64,000 nucleotides of DNA from Acidobacteriota bacterium (GTDB taxonomy: Bacteria; Actinomycetota; Actinomycetes; Actinomycetales; Microbacteriaceae). The notes under the pieces are model-generated. The model saw nothing but the letters and a program-made list of their open reading frames with translations, ran no database searches and was not told the origin of the DNA. The number at the start of each line of letters is the position of its first letter. Within the stretch, counting starts at the first letter, position 1. A program made the position numbers and the translations under genes. Where the stretch lies: positions 24,841-88,840 of the forward strand of contig JABBOD010000005.1 in assembly GCA_019351995.1 (NCBI GenBank), written 5' to 3'. Shown piece by piece: positions 35,943-43,280 of the stretch.

Positions 35943-35950
35943 GTCGGCTC

Positions 35951-37051
35951 TCAGAGCTGGATGCCGACCAGCAGCGGCTCCGGATGCAGCATCACGCCGA
36001 ACTCGCTCATCACGCGGGTCTGCACGTAGTTCGCGAGCTGCACGACATCGCGCGCGGTCGCGGTGCCGCGGTTGATGATCGCGAGGGTGTGCTTGCTGGA
36101 GATCGCGGCGCCCGAGCCGGGCAGCGCGAAGCCGCGTGAGATGCCGGAGTGCTCGATCAGCCACGCGGCACTGAGCTTCACCCGGAACTCGCTCGCTGCC
36201 GGCACGGCGAGCGGCGGGATCGGCGTTCCGAGTGGCAGCACCTGCGCCGGACGCTCCGGTTCGGTCGGCCATCGCGGCGCGCCGGGCGGCAAGCCCCGCG
36301 CGAAGTTCTCGCTGACGATCGGATTGGTGAAGAACGAGCCGGCACTGATCGAGTCGGGGTCGGCGGCATCCCAGATCATGCCTTTCGATGCCCGCAGCGC
36401 GATGACGGCCGCGCGCACATCGGCGAGCGGAACGCGCGCACCGAGTTCGACACCCAACGCCGTCGCGAGTTGGTCGTGGGCGATCGGCAGCGACAGGCCA
36501 TCAGCGGATGCCGTGAGCCGCAGCTCGAGACCGAGCGCGATGCCGAGGCGCCCCTTCTTGATCGCGCTGGTGCGGTATCCCAGGCCGAGCTCGGACGCGG
36601 CGATCCGCTCCACCTCGCCCGAGCCGAAGTCGAGGAAGTCGACCGCCACCAGGGTGTTTCCGAGCTCCTGGCCGTAGGCGCCGATGTTCTGAATCGGGGC
36701 CGCCCCGGCCGTGCCCGGGATGCCGCTGAGCGCCTCGATGCCGGCCAATCGGTTCGCGACCGCGAAGGCGACAACGCCGTCCCATGCCTCACCCGCCTCC
36801 ACCAGCAGATGCACGGAACCATCCGCCTGCTGGGCAGCCCGGATGCCGCGGGTCACCACCCGGAGGACGTCGCCATCCACTCCCTCGTCGGCGACGACCA
36901 CGTTGGATCCGCCGCCCAACACGAGCCAGTCGTCGAAGCCCGACCAGATCTCGAGCGCCGCGGCAATCAGGCCATCGCGGGTCTCGGGGGCTCGCAGCCG
37001 ACGCGCCGGGCCGCCGACGCGCAGCGTGGTGAGCTCGCTGAGCTGAGTCAC
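35951..37051 (-). CDS. murB: UDP-N-acetylmuramate dehydrogenase
   Basis: MurB reduces UDP-GlcNAc-enolpyruvate to UDP-MurNAc with NADPH and FAD. The 366-residue protein carries TTLRVGGPARRLRAP, FDDWLVLGGGSNVVVADEG, the FAD loop SGIPGTAGAAPIQNIGAYGQEL near residue 115, and the catalytic Ser in ISAGSFFTNPIVS plus the Glu in LIEHSGISRGF. Type I MurB layout is kept. GTG at 37051 starts one base after the hadB stop. Confidence 0.95.
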   Translation of the reverse strand: MTQLSELTTLRVGGPARRLRAPETRDGLIAAALEIWSGFDDWLVLGGGSNVVVADEGVDGDVLRVVTRGIRAAQQADGSVHLLVEAGEAWDGVVAFAVANRLAGIEALSGIPGTAGAAPIQNIGAYGQELGNTLVAVDFLDFGSGEVERIAASELGLGYRTSAIKKGRLGIALGLELRLTASADGLSLPIAHDQLATALGVELGARVPLADVRAAVIALRASKGMIWDAADPDSISAGSFFTNPIVSENFARGLPPGAPRWPTEPERPAQVLPLGTPIPPLAVPAASEFRVKLSAAWLIEHSGISRGFALPGSGAAISSKHTLAIINRGTATARDVVQLANYVQTRVMSEFGVMLHPEPLLVGIQL

Positions 37052-37052
37052 G

Positions 37053-37493
37053 CTAGGCCAGCACCACGCGCACCTGCGCCTTGCCGAGCACCGTCTGGTC
37101 GGCAACGGTCACGGTCAGGTCGATGCGGGCGCCCGCGTCGTCGAGCACTCCCACCTTCGCGACGACGGTGACGTCCGCACCGGTCTCGGCATCCACGACG
37201 ACGGGCCGGGTGAAGCGCACCTGATAGTCGACGATCTTGCCGCTGTCGCCGGCCAGCCAGTCGACAACAGGCTGCACCGCGAGCCCCATCGTCAGCATCC
37301 CGTGGGCGAGCACCCCGTCGAGGCCGACCGCGGTTGCGACATCATCCCGATAGTGAATCGGGTTGAAGTCACCGGACGCGCCGGCGTAGCGCACCAGGGT
37401 GTCGCGCGTGAGATGGATGCTGCGCTCCGCGACAACGTCGCCGACCCTCAGCCCGGCCGGGGTTGCCATGTTGTCCGCCATCGCGTCGGTCAC
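37053..37493 (-). CDS. MaoC/HadB-like (R)-specific dehydratase
   Basis: A 146-residue hot-dog protein with the hydratase-2 motif: YAGASGDFNPIHYRDDVATAVGLDGVLAHG (Asp and His of the R-specific enoyl hydratase). It pairs with the FAS1-like dehydratase gene upstream (hadA) in a GTGA overlap, as in the HadA-HadB heterodimer. In mycobacteria this pair works in the FAS-II cycle for mycolic acids; Microbacteriaceae lack these acids, so the role here is unclear. GTG at 37493 is used, with ATG 37481 also possible. Confidence 0.88.
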   Translation of the reverse strand: MTDAMADNMATPAGLRVGDVVAERSIHLTRDTLVRYAGASGDFNPIHYRDDVATAVGLDGVLAHGMLTMGLAVQPVVDWLAGDSGKIVDYQVRFTRPVVVDAETGADVTVVAKVGVLDDAGARIDLTVTVADQTVLGKAQVRVVLA

Positions 37494-37936
37494 TCGTCCC
37501 CCCGCACGACCAGCGTGGAGATCGCGGTGACGACATGCTCACCGTCGGCGCCCACCACAGCGGTTTCGGCCGTCACCATGCTGTGCCCGCCAAGGGACTT
37601 CACGCTCGTCACCGTCAGCGTCGCGGTGAGTTCGTCCCCGGCGACGATCGGGCGGGTGAAGCTGAAGCGCTGGTCGCCGTGGACGACGCGCGCGAAGTCG
37701 ATGCCGGAATCCGGATCCTCGAGAAGTTGGGCGAGCGTGTGCTCTTGCACGACCACCGCGAAGGTCGGCGGTGCGACCACGTCGGCGTAGCCGGCGGCGC
37801 GGGCAGCCTCCGGGTCGAGGTTGAGCGGGCTGGTCGCCAGCACGGCGCGGGCGAACTCCCGCACCTTTTCGCGACCGACGAGGTACGGGGGTGCCGCGGG
37901 ATAGCTCCGACCCGCGAGTTCGGCGTTGACTGGCAC
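37490..37936 (-). CDS. FAS1-like dehydratase (HadA/UPF0336-like)
   Basis: A 148-residue hot-dog protein of the kind that supplies the non-catalytic half of HadAB: VPVNAELAGRSYPAAPPYLVGREKVREFA, DVVAPPTFAVVVQEHTLAQL and the RVVHGDQRFSF segment. The GTG at 37936 follows the -10-like TAGGCT (37949-37944 on the minus strand) by 7 nt, so it is probably leaderless. A strong terminator separates it from the small gene upstream. The three genes hadA-hadB-murB form one compact unit. Confidence 0.87.
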   Translation of the reverse strand: MPVNAELAGRSYPAAPPYLVGREKVREFARAVLATSPLNLDPEAARAAGYADVVAPPTFAVVVQEHTLAQLLEDPDSGIDFARVVHGDQRFSFTRPIVAGDELTATLTVTSVKSLGGHSMVTAETAVVGADGEHVVTAISTLVVRGDE

Positions 37937-37970
37937 GGTGTCGAGCCTACCGTTCGGGAAATCGACAGCG

Positions 37971-38004
37971 AAAAGCCCCGGTGGCGATGCCGACCGGGGC
38001 TTTT
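37971..38004. terminator. Intrinsic terminator between 26-codon gene and hadA
   Basis: AAAAGCCCCGGT and ACCGGGGCTTTT form a perfect 12-bp stem with a 10-nt loop. U4 tails are present in both orientations. It ends transcription of the small gene at 38044-38124 about 40 nt after its stop; alternatively it could act as an attenuator for hadA-hadB-murB. Confidence 0.85.
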
Positions 38005-38043
38005 CTGGGGTGTTACGGGGGGTTGGTGGGTGCGGGAAAGCGC

Positions 38044-38124
38044 CTACTGGCAGCTCTCGCACTGGAGGTCGTCCATGGGGTCGACCGGAACCGCGTAACC
38101 GCCCACGCTGTCGATGTCGTTCAT
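38044..38124 (-). CDS. 26-residue peptide with C-terminal CxxC (unknown, possible peptide natural product or leader peptide)
   Basis: An ATG at 38124 with AGGAGG six to seven bases upstream opens a 26-codon frame ending TAG. The peptide is acidic (five Asp, one Glu), has a GGYAVPVDP core and finishes LQCESCQ, with two Cys spaced CxxC. Its own promoter (below) and a strong terminator 40 nt after the stop make it a discrete transcription unit. I do not recognise the family. Candidates are a metal- or redox-binding microprotein, a precursor of a modified peptide whose enzymes are elsewhere, or a Cys-codon leader peptide. Confidence 0.7.
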   Translation of the reverse strand: MNDIDSVGGYAVPVDPMDDLQCESCQ

Positions 38125-38178
38125 GGCGATCCTCCTTCTGAAATCTCGGCCACCGGCGCCTCGCCGGGGTGAGTCCTT

Positions 38179-38208
38179 ACTATATAACCGGAATGCCACC
38201 GTTGTCAT
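38179..38208 (-). promoter_or_regulatory. Promoter of the 26-codon gene
   Basis: On the minus strand ATGACA (38208-38203) and TATAGT (38184-38179) are separated by 18 bp; the -10 sits in an AT-rich TTATATAGT unlike its surroundings. A GGAATG...CATTCC inverted repeat (38190-38211) covers the spacer and -35. The transcript would have a leader of about 48 nt. Confidence 0.6.
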
Positions 38209-38210
38209 TC

Positions 38211-38224
38211 CACTACATGTAGTG
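38211..38224. promoter_or_regulatory. Perfect palindrome upstream of the 26-codon gene (TetR-type operator)
   Basis: CACTACATGTAGTG is a perfect 14-bp palindrome directly next to the -35 of the small gene's promoter, 119 bp upstream of the divergent TetR gene. Its size and place fit a TetR-family operator controlling the small gene, the regulator or both. It is unrelated in sequence to the other operator candidates in the window. Confidence 0.6.
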
Positions 38225-38342
38225 ATTTCGGCGTGTCGCGCTCGTGGCGTGCGCCCTCGTGGCCGCGGCACTCACCGGCGCGCGGCACGCTGATCCAGAG
38301 CGGTCCGAGCGCAGGGTGCGTCGATCCGCGTTAAGGTAACCC

Positions 38343-38978
38343 ATGACCATCGCCTCCCCCGCCGACACGGCCGGCGACGTCGCCTCCTTGGCGGTCGAGC
38401 AGGGCGGCCGCATCCGCAGCGCTCGCCAGGCCGAGGTGTTCGAGCGCCTTCTCGATCTCACCCTGGAACGCGGCTTTGCGCGGTACACGCTCGAGCAGGC
38501 CGCATTCGTGCTGCGCTGCTCGAAGTCGACGATCTACGCTCTCGCGGGCACCCGCGAGCAGCTGATTCGAGCCGTCGTGGTCGCGTTCTTCCGCCGCGCG
38601 GCCGAGCGCGTCGAGCAGCGGGTTGCCGCCGAGTCCGACCGCGTGCGACGCATCGAGGTCTACCTGCTGGCTGTCGCGGACGAGTTGCGGCCGGCATCCG
38701 CCGAGTTCATGGATGACGTGGCGAGTTTCCCGCCGACGCGAGAGATCTACGAGCGCAACACCGCCATCGCAGCCGAGCGGGTGCGACAGCTCATCGTGGA
38801 CGGCATCGAGACGAAGGCTTTCCGTGACGTACCGACGGCCTTCATCGCCGAAGTGGTGAGCTCGGTGATGGTGCGCATTCAGCAGCGGATCGTGTCGCGC
38901 AACACCGGGTTGAGCGATGCGGAGGCCTACGCCGACTTGGCGAGCCTGATCGTGAACGGGATCATCCGGGCGGAGTGA
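38343..38978 (+). CDS. TetR/AcrR family transcriptional regulator
   Basis: A 211-residue regulator with an N-terminal TetR helix-turn-helix: FERLLDLTLERGFARYTLEQAAFVLRCSKSTIYAL at about residues 30-65, followed by a helical ligand domain. It is divergent from the 26-codon gene and convergent with the thiolase gene. The ligand-binding part gives no direct hint; neighbours suggest either fatty-acid degradation control or control of the small gene. AAGG lies five bases before the ATG. Confidence 0.88.
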   Translation: MTIASPADTAGDVASLAVEQGGRIRSARQAEVFERLLDLTLERGFARYTLEQAAFVLRCSKSTIYALAGTREQLIRAVVVAFFRRAAERVEQRVAAESDRVRRIEVYLLAVADELRPASAEFMDDVASFPPTREIYERNTAIAAERVRQLIVDGIETKAFRDVPTAFIAEVVSSVMVRIQQRIVSRNTGLSDAEAYADLASLIVNGIIRAE

Positions 38979-39049
38979 TCGACGCCGACTCGTTCGCGGG
39001 AGGGCGTGGGTGGGCCCGCGTCTGCTCGGGCGGCACTTCCCGTCGACAC

Positions 39050-39086
39050 GTTCCCGTTGTCAAGGACTGTCCTTGACGACGGGAAC
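39050..39086. terminator. Long near-perfect inverted repeat between TetR and thiolase genes
   Basis: GTTCCCGTTGTCAAGGAC and GTCCTTGACGACGGGAAC are 18-bp arms with one G-U-compatible mismatch and essentially no loop. It lies in the 161-bp gap between convergent genes, where a bidirectional terminator is expected, but the stem is much longer than most and lacks a U-tract. Confidence 0.5.
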
Positions 39087-39139
39087 ATCGCGCAGAAAGA
39101 CCGTTGCCCGGCGAAGCCGGGAAAGCAGCCGGGCGCGGC

Positions 39140-40342
39140 TCAGCGCGCCTTCGGGACCCGGATGATCAACGCATCGCCCTGTCCGCCGCCACCGCACAGC
39201 GCTGCCGCTCCGATGCCGCCGCCGCGGCGCTGCAGTTCGAGAGCGAGGTGAAGCACGAGGCGCGCGCCCGACATCCCGATCGGATGCCCGACGGCGATCG
39301 CTCCGCCGCTCACGTTGACCCGGTCGAGCGACACCCCGAGCTGCGCGGCGGAGGCGAGCCCAACCGCGGCAAAGGCCTCGTTGATCTCGATCAGATCGAG
39401 GTCGGCGGGCGTGATGCCCTCCCGCGCGCAGGCGGCTTCGATCGCGTTGGCCGGCTGATTCTGCAAGGAGGAATCCGGGCCGGCGACCATGCCGTGGGCA
39501 CCGATCTCGGCGAGCCAGCTCAGACCCAGTTGGTCGGCGCGGGCGCGATCCATGATGACCATGGCGCACGCGCCGTCCGAGATCGGGGACGCATTACCGG
39601 CCGTGACGGTGCCGTCCGCGCGGAACGCACCCGGAAGTGTCGAGAGCGTCTGGACGGTGGTGTCGGGACGAATACCTTCATCCTGCGCAACCACGACGGG
39701 CTCACCCCGGCGCTGCGGAACGGAAACCGGCACGACCTCCCCGACGAAAGCCCCCGAGTCCCATGCCGCTGCCGCTCGCCGATGCGAGGTGGCAGCGAAC
39801 TCGTCCTGCGATTCCCGGCTCAGCGGGTCGCGGTCGTTGACCGTCTCGGTCAGAAGGCCCATCGCCTCGCCGGTGAAGGCATCCTCGAGGCCGTCGATCG
39901 CCATGTGATCGACCATCGTGATCGGACCGAACCTGGTCCCGAGGCGCGAGCCCGTGAGCAAGTGCGGGGCCTGCGACATCGACTCCTGCCCGCCCGCGAC
40001 GATCGTGCCGATGTCACCGGCGCGGATGAACTGGTCGGCCATGATCACGGCCTGGATGCCCGAGAGGCACACTTTCGAGACGGTTGTCGACGGCACAGCC
40101 ATCGGGATGCCGCCCGCCACCGCGGCACGCCGCGCGGGCAACTGGCCGGCACCGGCGGTCAGAACCTGGCCCATGATGACGTAGTCCACGTCCGCTCCGG
40201 CAACCCCCGCCTTGCGCAGCGCCCCCTCGATGGCGACGCCACCGAGCTCGGCCGCTGTCAGGCTCGAGAGGCCGCCGAGCAGCTTTCCGATCGGGGTGCG
40301 GGCTCCGGCGACGATGACGCTGGTTCGGTCGGTCGAGGTCAC
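39140..40342 (-). CDS. Acetyl-CoA C-acetyltransferase (thiolase)
   Basis: A 400-residue thiolase: acyl-Cys in [17 protein letters not shown] near residue 89, the [18 protein letters not shown]is near residue 350, and the C-terminal active Cys in [14 protein letters not shown]. It condenses or cleaves acetoacetyl-CoA; biosynthetic or degradative use cannot be separated. GTG at 40342 overlaps the SDR stop (GTGA), so it is made with the hydroxyacyl-CoA dehydrogenase upstream. Confidence 0.93.
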   Translation of the reverse strand: MTSTDRTSVIVAGARTPIGKLLGGLSSLTAAELGGVAIEGALRKAGVAGADVDYVIMGQVLTAGAGQLPARRAAVAGGIPMAVPSTTVSKVCLSGIQAVIMADQFIRAGDIGTIVAGGQESMSQAPHLLTGSRLGTRFGPITMVDHMAIDGLEDAFTGEAMGLLTETVNDRDPLSRESQDEFAATSHRRAAAAWDSGAFVGEVVPVSVPQRRGEPVVVAQDEGIRPDTTVQTLSTLPGAFRADGTVTAGNASPISDGACAMVIMDRARADQLGLSWLAEIGAHGMVAGPDSSLQNQPANAIEAACAREGITPADLDLIEINEAFAAVGLASAAQLGVSLDRVNVSGGAIAVGHPIGMSGARLVLHLALELQRRGGGIGAAALCGGGGQGDALIIRVPKAR

Positions 40343-41103
40343 TGCGGTGCCATCCGGATGGCGCCATCCATGCGGATGGTCTCGCCGTTCAGGTAGTCGT
40401 GCTCGGCGAGCATGACGACGAGTTGCGCGTACTCACCGGGCTGCCCGAGTCGAGCCGGAAAAGGCACGCTGGCAGCCAGCGATGCATTCACCTCGGGACC
40501 CAGCGCGGCGAGCAGAGGGGTGTCGATGATGCCGGGCGCGATCGTGTTGACACGAATGCCGTTGCGGGCCAGGTCGCGCGCCGCGGTGATCGTCATCGCG
40601 ACAACCCCGCCCTTGGAGGCCGAGTAGGCGATCTGACCGATCTGGCCCTCGTAGGCGGCGACCGACGCGGTGTTCACGATCACGCCGCGCTGGCCGGCGC
40701 CGTCGATCGGCTCGTTCTCGGCCATCGCGGCGGCGGCGAGTCGCATCACATTGAAGGTGCCGACGAGGTTCACCGCGATCGTCTTCTGGAAGCTGGCCAG
40801 GTCGTGCGCCCCCTTCGAGGACAGGATGCGGCGTGCTGGGGCGATGCCCGCACAGTTCACGACCAGGCGCAAGGGGTGCGCCGCATCGACCGTTGCCAGG
40901 GCGGCGAGCACATCCTCTTCGCTGGTGACATCGCCGCCGATGATGTTCACCCCGTCCGGCGGAGCAACCGCCGGGGCTGCGGCAGCGGCGGGGAGGTCGA
41001 AGCCGGTGACATGCACACCGCTCGCCGCGAGCAGAGCGACCGTCGCGGCACCCAACCCGGAGGCGGCACCGGTCACGAAAGCAGAAGATCCGGAAAGCTG
41101 CAT
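40339..41103 (-). CDS. SDR family dehydrogenase, likely 3-hydroxyacyl-CoA dehydrogenase (HSD10-like)
   Basis: A 254-residue short-chain dehydrogenase: [15 protein letters not shown] cofactor loop, [11 protein letters not shown], the catalytic Ser in [14 protein letters not shown] and YSASK near residue 165. The end [13 protein letters not shown] matches the type II 3-hydroxyacyl-CoA dehydrogenases found beside thiolases. With the thiolase it can carry out the last two steps of beta-oxidation or related ketone metabolism. Substrate range is inferred. Confidence 0.87.
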   Translation of the reverse strand: MQLSGSSAFVTGAASGLGAATVALLAASGVHVTGFDLPAAAAAPAVAPPDGVNIIGGDVTSEEDVLAALATVDAAHPLRLVVNCAGIAPARRILSSKGAHDLASFQKTIAVNLVGTFNVMRLAAAAMAENEPIDGAGQRGVIVNTASVAAYEGQIGQIAYSASKGGVVAMTITAARDLARNGIRVNTIAPGIIDTPLLAALGPEVNASLAASVPFPARLGQPGEYAQLVVMLAEHDYLNGETIRMDGAIRMAPQ

Positions 41104-41142
41104 GATCCCGACGCTACCCGACGCTGCCCGAATCTGCTCCGC

Positions 41143-41652
41143 TCAGGGAGCCGGCGTCTCCTGCGTACCGACGAGCTGGGCGCGAGCCAGCAGGCTGCCC
41201 CGCAGAGTGAACCCGAGAACGGCCGGGGTCGCGTCGGCGGGGATCTCAATCGGCGAACTCAACGCGCTCACCGTGAAGACGTAGCGGTGCTCGCCATCTC
41301 CGGGGGGCGGCGCGGCACCCATGAACGCATACTGACCGAGTTCGTTCTTCACGACGACGGCGGCCTCGGGCAGCTCGGCATTGACCAGCTCGGTGGTGTC
41401 GGCCGGCAGGTTGTACGCGGCGAAGTGCCAGAAGCCGCTGCCGGTCGGAGCGTCAGGGTCGAAGACGCTCACCACATAGCTGGCGGTGCCAGCGGGGGCG
41501 CCCGACCAGCGCAGCGTCGGCGCGCGGTTGCCCCCGTCGGCGCGCGCCCAGTCGGGCAGTCGCTCGCCATCGGCGAAGTCGGGGCTTTCGAGGGTGAAGG
41601 TGGGCACGACCGGCAGACGCCAGTTCGGATCATTAGCCATGGCATCCACCAT
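41143..41652 (-). CDS. YbhB/YbcL family (PEBP-like) protein
   Basis: A 169-residue phosphatidylethanolamine-binding-like protein: TFTLESPDFADGERLPDWA, RAPTLRWSGAPAGTASYVVSVFDPDAPTGSGFWHFAAYNLPADT (the DPDAP and GxxHW-type ligand pocket), and HRYVFTVSAL. The function in bacteria is not established; some act as kinase modulators. ATG 41652 has GGGAG upstream; ATG 41640 is an alternative. Confidence 0.85.
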   Translation of the reverse strand: MVDAMANDPNWRLPVVPTFTLESPDFADGERLPDWARADGGNRAPTLRWSGAPAGTASYVVSVFDPDAPTGSGFWHFAAYNLPADTTELVNAELPEAAVVVKNELGQYAFMGAAPPPGDGEHRYVFTVSALSSPIEIPADATPAVLGFTLRGSLLARAQLVGTQETPAP

Positions 41653-41697
41653 GCCACTCCCGGCGAGGTGATGCTGGGGACAGCTAGCGTCACTCAC

Positions 41698-42486
41698 ATG
41701 AACGTCACTCACCAGCACCTGAACACCGTCGAGAAGGCCGAGCTGCTTCGCACCCTGTACCGAGCGCCCGAGATCGTGCGCGTCGTGAACGTATGGGATG
41801 CCGCCTCGACCAAGGTCATCGCCGACCTGCCTCAGACGACGGCCATCGCGACCGCCGGGCATGCGATCGCCGCCATGTACGGATACGCCGACGGCGGCAT
41901 GCCGCTCGAACTCGCTCTCGCCGGGATCGAGACGATCGTCACGGCCACCGAACTGCCGGTGACCGCCGACCTGGATGATGGCTATGCCGAGCCGGCCGAG
42001 ACGATCCGTCGCGCGATCGGGATCGGGGTCGTCGGAGCCAACGTCGAAGACCGTCTCCAGCCGTTCGATGAGTCGGTCGCCCGCGTTCGCGCCATCATCG
42101 CCGCGGCCGAGGCCGAGGGCGTTCCCTTCCAGCTCAACGCTCGGACGGATGCCATCGCGCGAGGCACCGGCCCGCTCGATGGTCGCGTCACGGAGGCCAT
42201 CGCGCGCGGCAAGGCCTTCTTGTCAGAGGGTGCCGCGCTCGTGTTCATCCCGGGACTTCTGGACACGGACTCGGTCGAGCGCGTCGTGGCAGAGCTCGGG
42301 CGCAACACGATCAGTGTCATCGGCCTTCCCGGCGCGCTGACCGCGGCGGAGTACGAGGCGCTGGGTGTCGCGCGCATCTCGTACGGTCCGCTGCCACAGC
42401 GCGCCGCACTGGCGGCACTCCAGACCATGGCGATCGACCTCTACGGCGACGGCGTCATTCCGATGGGTCTGCCTGCCCTGAACTGA
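41698..42486 (+). CDS. Isocitrate lyase/phosphoenolpyruvate mutase family enzyme
   Basis: A 262-residue TIM-barrel of the PEP mutase/isocitrate lyase superfamily: VNVWDAASTKVIADLPQT, TADLDDGYAEPAETIRRAIGIGVVGANVEDRLQ (Mg-binding Asp/Glu), and QLNARTDAIARG. It lacks the KKCGH-type loop of true isocitrate lyase, so it is more likely a carboxyphosphonoenolpyruvate- or oxaloacetate-hydrolase-type enzyme of unknown substrate. ATG at 41698 follows the -10-like TAGCGT (41685-41690) by 7 nt. Its 3' end overlaps the convergent DedA gene by 32 bp. Confidence 0.85.
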   Translation: MNVTHQHLNTVEKAELLRTLYRAPEIVRVVNVWDAASTKVIADLPQTTAIATAGHAIAAMYGYADGGMPLELALAGIETIVTATELPVTADLDDGYAEPAETIRRAIGIGVVGANVEDRLQPFDESVARVRAIIAAAEAEGVPFQLNARTDAIARGTGPLDGRVTEAIARGKAFLSEGAALVFIPGLLDTDSVERVVAELGRNTISVIGLPGALTAAEYEALGVARISYGPLPQRAALAALQTMAIDLYGDGVIPMGLPALN

Positions 42487-43150
42487 CGGTCTGGCGGTCG
42501 GCGGTCGGTGCGGCGAGCGGTGCTGCCGACAGCGCAGCGGCGGCCGTCACGGCCGCCTCCGTGCGACGCCGGCGCGTCCCGATGATCTCGAAGAGCACGC
42601 CGAACAGGATCACCGCGACAATCGCGACGGCCGCTCCGAGAAGAGGTGTTCCTGCGAACGCGGTACCCGCGATCACTGCGACGGTGACGTGGTAGCCCGT
42701 GTAGACAACCGAAGCCCCGAAGGAGATGGGCAGGTACCGTCGCACCGGCAACCGGCCGGCCCCCGCTGTCATCGTGACGGCGACGCGCGCGTACGGCACG
42801 AACTTGGCGATCGTCAAAAAGACCGCGGGGCGCCGGACGAGGCCCGCGGCTGCCCAGGCGAAGGCGCGGGCGACGCGGGGGCGACGCATCCACGACCACC
42901 GCTCGACACCGACCCGCCACCCGATCAGGAACGCGATGGCGTCGCCGATCATCGTCGCGACGACCGCCACGACGAACACCAGCCAGACCTGTGGTCCGTG
43001 CCCCGCCGCACCGAGGGCCGCCAAGGTGACGACGCCGGTCTCCCCCGGCACAAAGGGAAAGAATCCGTCGATCACCAGGATTCCGGCCATCACGAGGTAC
43101 GCCCACGGGGAACTCGCCAACGCGGTGAGGAAGTCGGTCAGCGCAGTCAC
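42455..43150 (-). CDS. DedA family membrane protein
   Basis: A 231-residue DedA/VTT protein with five to six hydrophobic segments. FVPGETGVVTLAALGAAG (the E in FxPGE is the hallmark), the RPAVFLTIAKFVPYARVAVTMTAGAGRL stretch and the re-entrant loops are present. DedA proteins are proposed proton-coupled lipid flippases or scramblases involved in membrane homeostasis. GTG at 43150 is the start; the C-terminal Ser/Ala/Pro tail is variable. Confidence 0.9.
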   Translation of the reverse strand: MTALTDFLTALASSPWAYLVMAGILVIDGFFPFVPGETGVVTLAALGAAGHGPQVWLVFVVAVVATMIGDAIAFLIGWRVGVERWSWMRRPRVARAFAWAAAGLVRRPAVFLTIAKFVPYARVAVTMTAGAGRLPVRRYLPISFGASVVYTGYHVTVAVIAGTAFAGTPLLGAAVAIVAVILFGVLFEIIGTRRRRTEAAVTAAAALSAAPLAAPTADRQTVSSGQADPSE

Positions 43151-43193
43151 GAACTGGAGGGTAGTCCTCGAAGACGACGATCGGTCTCAGGAA

Positions 43194-43236
43194 AATATTG
43201 CACTTGACGCAGAGATGCGCAGATGTAATATTGCAT
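43194..43236 (+). promoter_or_regulatory. Promoter and TetR-type operator of the DHA2 exporter
   Basis: TTGACG (43204-43209) and TAATAT (43226-43231) are spaced by 16 bp. AATATTGCA occurs twice, at 43194-43202 and 43227-43235, as direct repeats flanking the -35 and -10; the second copy sits inside the near-palindrome ATGTAATATTGCAT at 43223-43236. The TetR gene at the end of this operon is the obvious candidate to bind it. Confidence 0.65.
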
Positions 43237-43280
43237 GGCCTGCAAAAGCGGCAGGCCGCATCCGTCACCGAAGGACCATT

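Noticed and set aside
41698..42486. True isocitrate lyase of the glyoxylate shunt
   Set aside because: The protein is only 262 residues and lacks the KKCGH catalytic loop; it belongs to the smaller PEP mutase-like group.
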